This document shows positions 25,711-35,479 of a DNA stretch of 64,000 nt, one piece after another. The notes beneath the pieces are model-generated. The model made no database searches. It saw nothing but the letters and a program-made list of their open reading frames with translations, and was not told the origin of the DNA. Position numbers and translations under genes: made by a program. Numbering within the stretch: the stretch's first letter is position 1; the number at the start of each line of letters is the position of its first letter. Where the stretch lies: NCBI RefSeq assembly GCF_014652455.1, contig NZ_BMYV01000002.1, positions 124,001-188,000 on the forward strand. Direction: 5' to 3'. The DNA comes from Litorimonas cladophorae (lineage in GTDB: Bacteria > Pseudomonadota > Alphaproteobacteria > Caulobacterales > Maricaulaceae).

Positions 25711-25914
25711 CTAGAAGTCGTAGGCAATCCCATTGCGTTCCCAATCGCCATAGCGCGTGGGTTCGACACCTTTTGGGCCGCCTTTTTCACGTTCGAGGGC
25801 GTCGGCTTCCTCGCGCAATTTGCGCCGTTCTGCCGCCTCAGCCAAAGCCCGCCTTGCAGCAGGGCTCAAAACCTTTTTCGGAACTTCAGGTGTGTCAGTT
25901 TCAGGATCGCTCAT
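25711..25914 (-). CDS. DUF1674 small protein (SDHAF4-like succinate dehydrogenase assembly factor)
   Basis: A 67-residue protein. The C-terminus carries the family hallmark GGPKGVEPTRYGDWERNGIA followed by YDF, found in DUF1674 and in mitochondrial SDHAF4, which helps flavinylated SdhA join SdhB. The N-terminal half is charged and helical. It is a single gene, divergent from rsmB. The link to succinate dehydrogenase is from family knowledge; no sdh genes lie in the window. Confidence 0.85.
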   Translation of the reverse strand: MSDPETDTPEVPKKVLSPAARRALAEAAERRKLREEADALEREKGGPKGVEPTRYGDWERNGIAYDF

Positions 25915-26123
25915 AGCGCCCCCGATACCCCTGTCGATCCTATCCCGTCAAACGCGCAAATTGCCGCTCAATGAACCAGTGTGATACAAGAGCAGCGATA
26001 AGATTCCGTGAATCCCGCGTTTGGGTATTGTTTACCATGCTAGGTAAGGGATTGGTCTGTAGGTGGCGCGTTCACCGCTTGCGCCCCTTTACCAATTGCG
26101 TAGATCGGCCTAAGCGCCGCCCT

Positions 26124-27488
26124 ATGACAAATACTGAACATCCTTCCCGCCAGTCTCGCCAGGCACTGGTTGATAAAAATCTATCAGATTCTGTGAAAGC
26201 GCGCCGATGCGCAGCTTTGGCTGTGATGGACGTCACTGCCAATGGGCGGGCGCTAGAGTTGGCGCTGGCTGAAACGCCAGATTACAATTCCCTTGAAGCG
26301 CGCGACCGCGCCTTCGCACGTGCGATTGCTGCCACAGTTTTCCGCCGCTCTGGCCAGATCAAAGCCGTTCTCAAACCGCTTGTGCGGAAAGCCCCTACCG
26401 CGCCTGTGAAAGCTGTCTTGCAAACGGCTGTCGCGCAGATCGTCTTTATGGATGTGTCGCCGCACGCAGCCGTTAGTGAAACCGTGGATGTCTTGAAATC
26501 TAGTAAGTCGACGCTGGGTTTTGCGAATTTCGCCAATGCGGTCCTACGGCGCGTTGTGGAGCAAGGCAAACACACCGCCGCAGCTACACCGCCTAAAGCG
26601 AATATTCCCGGCTGGATCCGCGGCGAGTGGGAACGCGCCTACGGCAAAATTCCGATGACAAAAATTGCTGTTCAGTTGATTAAAGACCCCGTCCTCGACG
26701 TGAGTGTCTCCCATACTCACGCGGGTTTGGGCCGACAAGATATGGCAGAAGCGACGGGCGGTACGCCGATTGGCCGTCAAACGTTGCGCTTGGGTAGTAT
26801 CGGCGATGTCACGGCTTTGCCTGGGTTCGAAGAAGGGTCTTGGTGGGCGCAAGACTTAGCCGCCGCTCTGCCTGCGCAAATTTTGATGGATCAATTCGAA
26901 GCATTAGACGGCGTTCGCGTCTTGGATATGTGTGCGGCCCCCGGGGGGAAAACCATGCAATTAGCCAGTGCTGGTATGGAGGTTACAGCGGTTGATAAAT
27001 CAAGCGGGCGTCTGAAGCGCCTGAAAGAAAACCTCGCGCGGACAAAATTGCCCGCAACAGTCGTCCAAAGCGACGCATTGGAATATGACGCCGAGCCATT
27101 CCAAGCTGTCCTTCTGGATGCGCCTTGCACCGCGACAGGCACATTCCGTCGTCATCCTGATGTTTTGCATAACCGAAATCCGAAATCCGTCGCCGATTTG
27201 GTGCGTTTGCAGGATAAGCTGCTGCCGAAAGCCGCAACCCTGACGGCCCCCGGTGGAGTCTTAATATATGCAGTTTGTTCCCTTCAACCTGATGAAGGCA
27301 TGCCACGGGTCACGAAATTTTTAGAGGCCACGCCTGATTTTAGCCTTATTCCTATCACATCTCTCCCAGGTCTGGACCTGCCGGAAGACCGGTTTGACGG
27401 GGGCGTTGTGCGAACACTGCCTTGTGATCTTGCCAAATCCGGCGGACTGGATGGCTTTTTTATCGCGGCGTTGCGGCGTGCGGCGTGA
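26124..27488 (+). CDS. rsmB: RsmB-family 16S rRNA m5C methyltransferase
   Basis: A 454-residue protein with an N-terminal NusB-like RNA-binding domain (about residues 20-160) and a C-terminal SAM methyltransferase. The SAM loop is VLDMCAAPGGKTMQLAS, then VTAVDKSSGRLKRL, the LLDAPCTATGTFRRHPDV motif with its conserved PC, and YAVCSLQPDEG with the second conserved Cys. RsmB modifies C967 of 16S rRNA in E. coli. ATG 26124 begins the natural N-terminus; longer in-frame starts add a low-quality extension. It leads a run of plus-strand genes into rpe. Confidence 0.9.
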   Translation: MTNTEHPSRQSRQALVDKNLSDSVKARRCAALAVMDVTANGRALELALAETPDYNSLEARDRAFARAIAATVFRRSGQIKAVLKPLVRKAPTAPVKAVLQTAVAQIVFMDVSPHAAVSETVDVLKSSKSTLGFANFANAVLRRVVEQGKHTAAATPPKANIPGWIRGEWERAYGKIPMTKIAVQLIKDPVLDVSVSHTHAGLGRQDMAEATGGTPIGRQTLRLGSIGDVTALPGFEEGSWWAQDLAAALPAQILMDQFEALDGVRVLDMCAAPGGKTMQLASAGMEVTAVDKSSGRLKRLKENLARTKLPATVVQSDALEYDAEPFQAVLLDAPCTATGTFRRHPDVLHNRNPKSVADLVRLQDKLLPKAATLTAPGGVLIYAVCSLQPDEGMPRVTKFLEATPDFSLIPITSLPGLDLPEDRFDGGVVRTLPCDLAKSGGLDGFFIAALRRAA

Positions 27489-27587
27489 ATCGCGGCAGAT
27501 ATGGGCTGAGGTAATCGCCCGTTAACCTGAATGTGGTCCAAGCTTTGCAACACTTGCTGCAAGATGTATCAAAATGGGAGGCTCACC

Positions 27588-28376
27588 ATGAGCACGAAAA
27601 AATTTATCCGCGCTGGATTGATCGCTACAGTCGGTGTGGCCGGTCTGACGCTTACTGCGAATGCGCAGAGCCGCTACGGCAATGTCTATGATTATGAAAG
27701 TGGTCGCAACTGCGGTCAGGCTTGTGTTCCTGCACAACCTGCAACGCACACACCGCCTGCCAATTCACGTTACGGTGCACCGATTGTTGCCGCCCCAACG
27801 TATAACCCAGCGCCAATCTATGTTGATTGTGTCCAAGCTGGTACATGTGCGCCTCAACCTGCTGTTGTTTATTCTCAGCCAGCCCCAGTTTACACGCAAC
27901 CGTCTTACACGCACTCCGTCCAAATGGGCGCTGTGAACTGCCCATCTGGCACGACATCCCAACCGGATGGAACCTGCATGCAGACAGGCTCAACTTACTC
28001 ATCCACTTCGACATATTCTTCTGGTTCGACTTATACAGCGCCGACAATGTCTATGGAGCCTGTAAACTGCCCCTCCGGTACAACCGCGCAATCTGACGGC
28101 ACCTGTATGCAAACGGGTTCCAGCTATTCCAGCACAACGACAACGACGACCACATCTCCGTCTTATAGCTCTGGCTATGGTTCGACATCCTCCGTGGCTT
28201 GTCCGTCTGGCACAACAGCTCAATCTGATGGAACATGTATGCAAGGTTCATCCTACACAGGCTCTACTGTAGAGCTTTATACAGGCGACGCGGCTACTTC
28301 TTCTGGTTCAAGTAGCTATGGATACGGGACTGACGGATCTTATGGCACTACAAACTATCTGCCAATTCGCAAGTAG
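27588..28376 (+). CDS. Secreted repeat protein with three Cys-bounded NCPSGTT units
   Basis: A 262-residue exported protein. The start is set by GGGAGG 7 bases before ATG 27588 and by the signal peptide MSTKKFIRAGLIATVGVAGL then TLTANAQ. The mature part opens SRYGNVYDYESGRNCGQACV, is Pro/Ala/Tyr-rich in the middle, and then carries three near-identical 16-residue units of the form NCPSGTTxQxDGTCMQ, linked by Ser/Thr/Tyr-rich spacers. Each unit has two Cys nine residues apart, suited to a small disulfide loop. Function is unknown; a surface or adhesive role is plausible. It is inserted between rsmB and rpe and has its own terminator. Confidence 0.75.
   Translation: MSTKKFIRAGLIATVGVAGLTLTANAQSRYGNVYDYESGRNCGQACVPAQPATHTPPANSRYGAPIVAAPTYNPAPIYVDCVQAGTCAPQPAVVYSQPAPVYTQPSYTHSVQMGAVNCPSGTTSQPDGTCMQTGSTYSSTSTYSSGSTYTAPTMSMEPVNCPSGTTAQSDGTCMQTGSSYSSTTTTTTTSPSYSSGYGSTSSVACPSGTTAQSDGTCMQGSSYTGSTVELYTGDAATSSGSSSYGYGTDGSYGTTNYLPIRK
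27936..28244 (+). repeat. Three 48-bp coding repeats (NCPSGTTxQxDGTCMQ)
   Basis: Units at 27936-27983, 28065-28112 and 28197-28244, spaced 129 and 132 bases. The protein units differ at only a few residues (SQP, AQS and AQS; the first residue is N, N and A), showing internal duplication. Confidence 0.85.
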
Positions 28377-28401
28377 GTCTGCCGTATAATTTAGAACATC
28401 G

Positions 28402-28431
28402 ACCCGCTTCCTTTAGGAGGCGGGTTTTTTT
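28402..28431 (+). terminator. Terminator of the repeat-protein gene
   Basis: Arms CCCGCTTCC (28403-28411) and GGAGGCGGG with one G-T pair and a TTTA-type loop, followed by seven T. It ends 55 bases after the stop. Confidence 0.88.
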
Positions 28432-28522
28432 ATGACACCATCCCCGCGCAAAACGTTTGTCGCATCGCCTTGGGTGCGGGGCGAGCCTTGCGAGTCCGCC
28501 ACCCTTTCGCTAAGTGATTATC

Positions 28523-29215
28523 ATGTCTAACAAAGTCTTGATTTCTCCATCCATTTTGTCCGCTGATTTTGCGGCTTTGGGACAAGCTGTTCGTGACATC
28601 GACGCGGCGGGTGCGGACATGATCCATATTGATGTAATGGATGGTCACTATGTGCCCAATTTAACAATCGGCCCTGATGTCGTGAAAGCCCTGCGGCCTC
28701 ATAGCGACAAGCCATTTGACGTCCATTTGATGATTTCTCCCACGGAACTTCTCGTGCCGCTCTTTGTCGCCGCTGGTGCAGATTACATTACGGTTCATCC
28801 TGATGCGGGCCCCCATCTTCATCGGACGCTGCAATCCATTCGCGCTGCTGGTGTGAAGGCTGGTATTGTCTTGAACCCAGGCGCGCCTGTTGAGCAAGTC
28901 GACCCAGTAATCGACCTGTGTGATCAAATTATGATCATGAGTGTTAATCCGGGATATGGAGGTCAGTCCTTTATTCCCTCACAACTCGAAAAAATTGCAG
29001 CTGTGCGCGCTAAAATTGACGCGCATGTCGCGCGGGGCGGGCAGGATATTTTGCTTCAAGTTGATGGCGGTGTGAATCCTGTCACAGCCAAAGCCTGCAT
29101 CGCAGCGGGAGCGACATCACTCGTCGCAGGATCAGCGGTCTTCAAGGGCGCAGGCACATATGCCGAAAACATTGCCGCACTTCGCGGTGACACGGCTAAC
29201 TCAAAAGCGGCTTAG
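28523..29215 (+). CDS. rpe: Ribulose-phosphate 3-epimerase
   Basis: A 230-residue TIM-barrel enzyme that interconverts ribulose 5-phosphate and xylulose 5-phosphate in the pentose phosphate pathway. Signature blocks are ISPSILSADFAALG, MIHIDVMDGHYVPNLTIGPD (metal-binding His and Asp), VHLMI, NPGAPVE, IMIMSVNPGYGGQSF and VDGGVNPVTA. ATG 28523 is preferred over an in-frame GTG at 28514. It begins the block rpe, heparinase-like, CapD-like, purH. Confidence 0.96.
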   Translation: MSNKVLISPSILSADFAALGQAVRDIDAAGADMIHIDVMDGHYVPNLTIGPDVVKALRPHSDKPFDVHLMISPTELLVPLFVAAGADYITVHPDAGPHLHRTLQSIRAAGVKAGIVLNPGAPVEQVDPVIDLCDQIMIMSVNPGYGGQSFIPSQLEKIAAVRAKIDAHVARGGQDILLQVDGGVNPVTAKACIAAGATSLVAGSAVFKGAGTYAENIAALRGDTANSKAA

Positions 29216-29225
29216 TTCCACCCGA

Positions 29226-31100
29226 ATGGCGAACACCAGCCACATCTCTCTTCGATCGCGTGTTTCGACGCCGCGTACGGCTCTTGACCTCGCGGCGCAG
29301 AGAATTCGAGACATCTTGCCTTCCCGCCCCTCGGGCGCGTTACCAACGCGTGCACCAGGCGCCTTTCATCCTGCAAAGCCAAGCCTATCGCTGGGTGATG
29401 CTGAAAAAGCGGCGTCGCTTTTGGCGGGACAGTTTCACTTTGCGGGTCAGATCTTGGATGTTGGTCCATGGACGACGGCCGCACCGTCGCGCCACTTTGC
29501 CGATTGGCTGCATCGCTTTGCTTGGTTGCACGATTTGTTGGCCGTCGATAGCGAGGCCCATCACGCTAAAGCTCGCACTCTAATTGACACTTGGATCGAA
29601 ACTTACGGTCGCGGGAATGACTTTGTTTTCGACGCAGACCGTCTCTCAGATCGTTTATTCAATTGGTTGGCGCTTTGGTCGCCCGCACTTTCAGTTTCTG
29701 GGTTAGAGGATTCAGACATGGCACGCGGCGGAAGCGGCCCTGTCGTTGAACGCCGCCGCGCCAGTGTTCTGCGTCAGCTGACGGCTCTTCGCGGATCTCT
29801 CAAATCCTTGCCGCCTGGTCTTTCTCGCATCACGGCTGGGTGCGCCCTCGCGATGGGTGGTGCGCGTATGACCGATGGGAAAAGCCAATTCCTAGAGCGG
29901 GGTCTGGATCTGCTAGATGATGAATTACTTTTGCAAATTCTCCCTGATGGCGGACATATTAGTCGATCGCCCGAAGTGTCGGCCATAGCGCTGCGTCAGC
30001 TTTTGACGTTGGACACGCTTTTAGCTGAGCGCGGTTTGGAGGGTTCACGTGAGCTTTCGCGCGCTATTGATCGCTTGGCTCCAATGGTCGCTTTTTTCCG
30101 ACGCGCGGGAGGCGAACTGGCGCCTTTCAATGGCGGCGGTGAAATGGACGCCGCCGACATCGTAGAACTATTACGGGCTGCCCCCGGCGAACCAAAGGCT
30201 TTCGGTTATGGTCCGCATTCTGGTTATCAGCGTCTGGCCGCCAATGGTTCCGTTGCGCTCTTAGATACAGGCATGGCCCCACCTCGTCCGTTTGATATGG
30301 GCGCGCATTTAGCGCCACTGGCTATGGACCTCTCGACTCCTGAGGGGCCGATGATCACAGCCTGCGGGTTCAATCCAGAGCAACCAGAGATTTGGCGGCG
30401 TCCTGTACGGGCTGCAGCCGCGCACTCTACACTTATCCTTGATAATCGTTCTCCAGGAAGCCTGTTGATGAGCGAATGGAAACGTCGCGTTGTTGGAGAT
30501 GCCGTGGAATTTTTGGCCGGTCCGGTGAAAGCTACGCGTAAGGAGCAGGACAGCGGCATCTGGTTAGAATGTCACCATGAAGGCTATTTTGGATCCTACG
30601 GTCTTTCACACCGACGCCGCATTTTCATGCCGCGAGACGGTCATGATATTCGCGGCGAGGACAGCCTGTTTGCGCCGATGGGGTCTGTGCCTTTGCGTCG
30701 CGACCAGGTCCCTTTTGCTATCCGGTTTCATGTTCACCCCAAAGTCCGTGTTAGCCTCTCTCAAGATCAGTCCTCTGCATTATTGGTCGTCGATGGTAAA
30801 GCGGGTTGGCGGTTCCGTACCGATGGTGGACAAGTTCATCTTGAGGATTCTGTCTATCTTGCCAAAGGTAGCGCTCCGATTAAAACGCAACAGATCGTCA
30901 TTCGCGGGCAGGCGTTTTGCGATAGTGACGGTGAAAGTCGATCCAATCGTGTACGCTGGTCGTTCCGAAAATTAAAACCTGCAGATAAGGGCCCCCGAAA
31001 GACAGAAGCTGATACAGCTGCAAAGCTTGCGGACCTTCCCGTCGCCAGTAACCAAGCCCCAGATATTAAACCCGAAGAAACAGAGGCGGGGACAGAATGA
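29226..31100 (+). CDS. Heparinase II/III-family protein
   Basis: A 624-residue protein with an alpha-helical toroid (about 60-340, including RHFADWLHRFAWLHDLLAV and LPDGGHISRSPEVSAIALRQLL) and a C-terminal beta-sandwich domain (from about 380, with GMAPPRPFDMGAHLAPLAMDLS and STLILDNRSPGSL). The family contains polysaccharide lyases; in many alphaproteobacteria a gene of this type lies before purH. No signal peptide is visible, so it may act in the cytoplasm or use another route. It overlaps the next gene by four bases (ATGA). Substrate is unknown. Confidence 0.85.
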   Translation: MANTSHISLRSRVSTPRTALDLAAQRIRDILPSRPSGALPTRAPGAFHPAKPSLSLGDAEKAASLLAGQFHFAGQILDVGPWTTAAPSRHFADWLHRFAWLHDLLAVDSEAHHAKARTLIDTWIETYGRGNDFVFDADRLSDRLFNWLALWSPALSVSGLEDSDMARGGSGPVVERRRASVLRQLTALRGSLKSLPPGLSRITAGCALAMGGARMTDGKSQFLERGLDLLDDELLLQILPDGGHISRSPEVSAIALRQLLTLDTLLAERGLEGSRELSRAIDRLAPMVAFFRRAGGELAPFNGGGEMDAADIVELLRAAPGEPKAFGYGPHSGYQRLAANGSVALLDTGMAPPRPFDMGAHLAPLAMDLSTPEGPMITACGFNPEQPEIWRRPVRAAAAHSTLILDNRSPGSLLMSEWKRRVVGDAVEFLAGPVKATRKEQDSGIWLECHHEGYFGSYGLSHRRRIFMPRDGHDIRGEDSLFAPMGSVPLRRDQVPFAIRFHVHPKVRVSLSQDQSSALLVVDGKAGWRFRTDGGQVHLEDSVYLAKGSAPIKTQQIVIRGQAFCDSDGESRSNRVRWSFRKLKPADKGPRKTEADTAAKLADLPVASNQAPDIKPEETEAGTE

Positions 31101-33118
31101 AAACGCCACAACCCTCTAGTTTCAAGATGCGGCGCAGCTTTTGGCTGATCGGGACCGACGTGTTTTTCGCGCTGGCGTCTATGATGATGGTCATTCGCTG
31201 GCGTTATGATTTCCTGAATGAGCCGCTACGTGGCAATATTGATCATAAGGCCGCCTATATCGCGGCGGCTGCGACCCTCATAATTTGGGTGGGTTTACGA
31301 CAAGATCGGTCGATCTGGCGGTTTACAACGCTTCATGACTTTAAGCGCATTAGCTTTGGGATTATCGGTGTTTCGCTAACCGTGCCTTTGGTCCTTTACT
31401 TTTTCTTTGATCGGGGGGCCAATTTCCCACGCACAGCCCCGGTCATGTTCGCGGCGCTTTTCTTTGGGTTGATTATCGCGTCACGTTTATTGGCTATGCT
31501 GATCCAAAATGGTGACTTCCGCGCACTTTTTCGTGCACGTTCGACTTATGGACAAGATGCATTGCTGGTCGGTCCCGCGCCGCATCTTTATAACTACCTC
31601 ATGGACCGCGCTCGCAAGGGCGCAAAAGGAAAGAACCAACATTTAGGTTTTAACCCTGTCGGATTAATTGAAACGTCTGGCCTCTATGAAGGCCGTACTA
31701 TTCGATCCGTACCTGTGTTGGGTGGGCCTGATAATTTGCAGGATATCTATCTCAAAACAACGGGGCGTCAGGAAAAGCCCCTACAGATCATTGCTGTTGA
31801 CCCCAATCCAGATCGACGCATGACGGCAAAGCTTGTGAAAATTGCGGCTGAATTAGGGGCGCCATTGTCGCGCCGATCTACTGACCCAAGCTTGGGTCTC
31901 TCAGCGTTTGAAGCGTCAGATTTGATCGGACGCGATATGCGTGTTTTGGATCTAGAGCCCGTCCGTAACTTGTTCGCGGGTCGACGGGTTCTGGTCACAG
32001 GCGCGGGTGGATCTATTGGGTCAGAGCTCTCTCGGCAAATCGCCCAGCTTAACCCAGCCACATTGATTTTAGTCGATAATTCCGAATTTCATCTCTACAA
32101 TTTGGAAAAGAAACTCAAATCCAATGCTGCAGATGGCGCCGTAGAGTGTTGGAAAACTTTCATTGGGGACGTCCGCAATGCGCCGCGCATGCGCGAAATT
32201 TTCTCCGTCGAAAAGCCAGAAATCGTACTCCACGCTGCTGCGCTGAAACATGTGCCTTTAGGTCAGAAAAACCCGCTCGAGGTCTTGCGAACCAATGTCA
32301 TGGGAACGTCTAATATTTTGGATATGTGTGATACGGCCAAGGTCGAGCATTTTATTCTGATTTCCACGGACAAGGCCGTTGCTCCTGTCAATATGATGGG
32401 CGCGTCGAAGCGGATTGTGGAAATGTTGACGCTGTCTCGCCAGGCCATGAATCCAGGCCTGCAAGCGTCTTGCGTTCGCTTCGGAAATGTCTTGTCGTCT
32501 AATGGATCCGCCGTGAACCTTTTTGAGGAGCAAATTGCCATGGGCGGTCCCGTGACGGTGACCCACCGTGAAGTTGAACGCTACTTCATGATGCTCGAGG
32601 AGGCCGCCGCTTTGGTTCTACAATCTGCAGCGCTAGGCTCTAAGCGCCGAAGCGATGCGCGAGAGGGTCACGACTCTTCTGCTTGTATTTATGTTTTGGA
32701 AATGGGCGAGCCCGTCAACATCGGGCGTCTGGCGCGACAGCTCATCCGTTTGCGCGGCAAAGTCCCCGATGTGGATATTGAGGTTCGCTATACGGGCTTG
32801 CGTCCAGGCGAAAAGCTCACTGAAGTGCTGTCTTACGAAGATGAAGATCTCGCCCCAACCGACATTGACGGTATCCAACTTTATAATGGTGCTGTTCTTG
32901 ATCCTGCCTCGGTTTTGCGACGGGTCAAAAACTTGATCCGTGCCCTAAACTCGCGTGACCGCGCTGCGATACGGAAGATCATTGCGCAACTCGTTCCGGG
33001 CTATGACCCCGCACATGTGTTGGATGAACCTGAACTTGCCATTGTTCCCAATGTCGCAGACCAAGATGACGTCGCCAATGATGTGGATGACAGCAAAGCC
33101 TCCGGTGGGATAGCGTAG
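31097..33118 (+). CDS. Membrane-anchored nucleotide-sugar dehydratase/epimerase (CapD/PglF type)
   Basis: A 673-residue protein with four N-terminal membrane helices, a CoA-binding-like domain and a C-terminal NAD-dependent SDR domain. The cofactor loop is RVLVTGAGGSIGSELSRQIA. The catalytic block is ISTDKAVAPVNMMGASKRIVE, where classical Tyr is replaced by Met-Gly-Ala as in UDP-GlcNAc 4,6-dehydratases of the CapD/WbpM/PglF group. These make UDP-4-keto-6-deoxy sugars for capsule, O-antigen or glycan synthesis. Overlap with the heparinase-like gene (ATGA) suggests a shared envelope-polysaccharide role, but no glycosyltransferase is beside them. Confidence 0.88.
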   Translation: MKTPQPSSFKMRRSFWLIGTDVFFALASMMMVIRWRYDFLNEPLRGNIDHKAAYIAAAATLIIWVGLRQDRSIWRFTTLHDFKRISFGIIGVSLTVPLVLYFFFDRGANFPRTAPVMFAALFFGLIIASRLLAMLIQNGDFRALFRARSTYGQDALLVGPAPHLYNYLMDRARKGAKGKNQHLGFNPVGLIETSGLYEGRTIRSVPVLGGPDNLQDIYLKTTGRQEKPLQIIAVDPNPDRRMTAKLVKIAAELGAPLSRRSTDPSLGLSAFEASDLIGRDMRVLDLEPVRNLFAGRRVLVTGAGGSIGSELSRQIAQLNPATLILVDNSEFHLYNLEKKLKSNAADGAVECWKTFIGDVRNAPRMREIFSVEKPEIVLHAAALKHVPLGQKNPLEVLRTNVMGTSNILDMCDTAKVEHFILISTDKAVAPVNMMGASKRIVEMLTLSRQAMNPGLQASCVRFGNVLSSNGSAVNLFEEQIAMGGPVTVTHREVERYFMMLEEAAALVLQSAALGSKRRSDAREGHDSSACIYVLEMGEPVNIGRLARQLIRLRGKVPDVDIEVRYTGLRPGEKLTEVLSYEDEDLAPTDIDGIQLYNGAVLDPASVLRRVKNLIRALNSRDRAAIRKIIAQLVPGYDPAHVLDEPELAIVPNVADQDDVANDVDDSKASGGIA

Positions 33119-33141
33119 AAACGGGCTTTTATTCGTGATAG

Positions 33142-33167
33142 GCAGCGGCCATTCCAACCGCTGCTTT
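33142..33167 (+). terminator. Hairpin between the CapD-like gene and purH (weak terminator or attenuator)
   Basis: Arms GCAGCGG (33142-33148) and CCGCTGC (33158-33164) with a 9-base loop and only TTTA after, 19 bases before the purH start. It may attenuate purH read-through. Confidence 0.4.
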
Positions 33168-33183
33168 ACAGGAACCGCCCGTC

Positions 33184-34815
<1,632 letters not shown>

Positions 34816-34844
34816 GCGTGACCGATTAGAGATTTGAGGAGAAT

Positions 34845-35213
34845 ATGAAACGCACCGTCTTCATTGGACTTCTTCTGGGCGTTTTTTTGTGTGGTTTCCT
34901 GTACTATTCGCCCGAGGTTCAGGGTCATCAAGAGTGTATTATATTAGACGACAAGGTCGTTTTGAATTTCTACTGCGGTGAGACACTTCATTACAGTATG
35001 AGCCTCGCGGGTAAAAACGTGACGATATGGGGGCGGGGCAAGATTAAACCTGAATCGTACACTTACCGAACTCTGAACAAGTATAGAGGGCCTCGCGATA
35101 AAAACGGCCTCCTGGATTTGAGGGTATCTTCCGATACCGAGGGGTTTTTCGTCTCGGCCTACGTAACGCCCGAGTGTTATGATGCGGCTTTGGTTGTGGG
35201 CGCGAATAGCTGA
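34845..35213 (+). CDS. Small exported or membrane-anchored protein of unknown function
   Basis: A 122-residue protein with an N-terminal hydrophobic helix (MKRTVFIGLLLGVFLCGFLY). The rest is polar with four Cys (ECIILDD, FYCGET, TPECYDA), suited to the periplasm. TTGAGGAGAAT before ATG 34845 gives a good ribosome site. No family recognised. The 266 bases after its stop hold no gene I can support, only an inverted repeat near the LysR gene. Confidence 0.65.
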   Translation: MKRTVFIGLLLGVFLCGFLYYSPEVQGHQECIILDDKVVLNFYCGETLHYSMSLAGKNVTIWGRGKIKPESYTYRTLNKYRGPRDKNGLLDLRVSSDTEGFFVSAYVTPECYDAALVVGANS

Positions 35214-35418
35214 AAGTGCTGGGGGGCCTAAATTTTGGTCTGCATCAAATACAACCCTTAGTCGTTCTGTTTATCCGAACGATTTATTAACCATATTTGA
35301 GTGGGAGAAAGTGCCCGCTCTCATTCCGATGTGGGGCGGTCTAAGAGCGAGCGACGAACCTATTAAGGCCCGAGCCGTCAAAACTACATATTTACATTCT
35401 GGCGGCAAGCGTCATTAG

Positions 35419-35437
35419 TCCGAACAGATAGTTCGGA
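35419..35437. repeat. Inverted repeat upstream of the LysR gene (operator or terminator)
   Basis: Perfect arms TCCGAAC (35419-35425) and GTTCGGA (35431-35437) with spacer AGATA, followed by TTTTT and another TTCGAAC half at 35441. It ends 43 bases before the LysR start, so autoregulation is possible. The T run also fits a terminator of the small gene upstream. Confidence 0.5.
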
Positions 35438-35479
35438 TTTTTCGAACAAAGTGCTTGTTTCAATCTCGGAAGACCCGTT

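Noticed and set aside
35287-35294. TTAACCAT as a second CtrA site
   Set aside because: Only a half-site; no TTAA lies seven bases away, and such 8-mers occur by chance.
35179-35418. 79-codon frame between the small exported protein and the LysR gene
   Set aside because: It overlaps the 3' end of the better-supported gene at 34845, lacks a ribosome site and shows no recognisable protein features.
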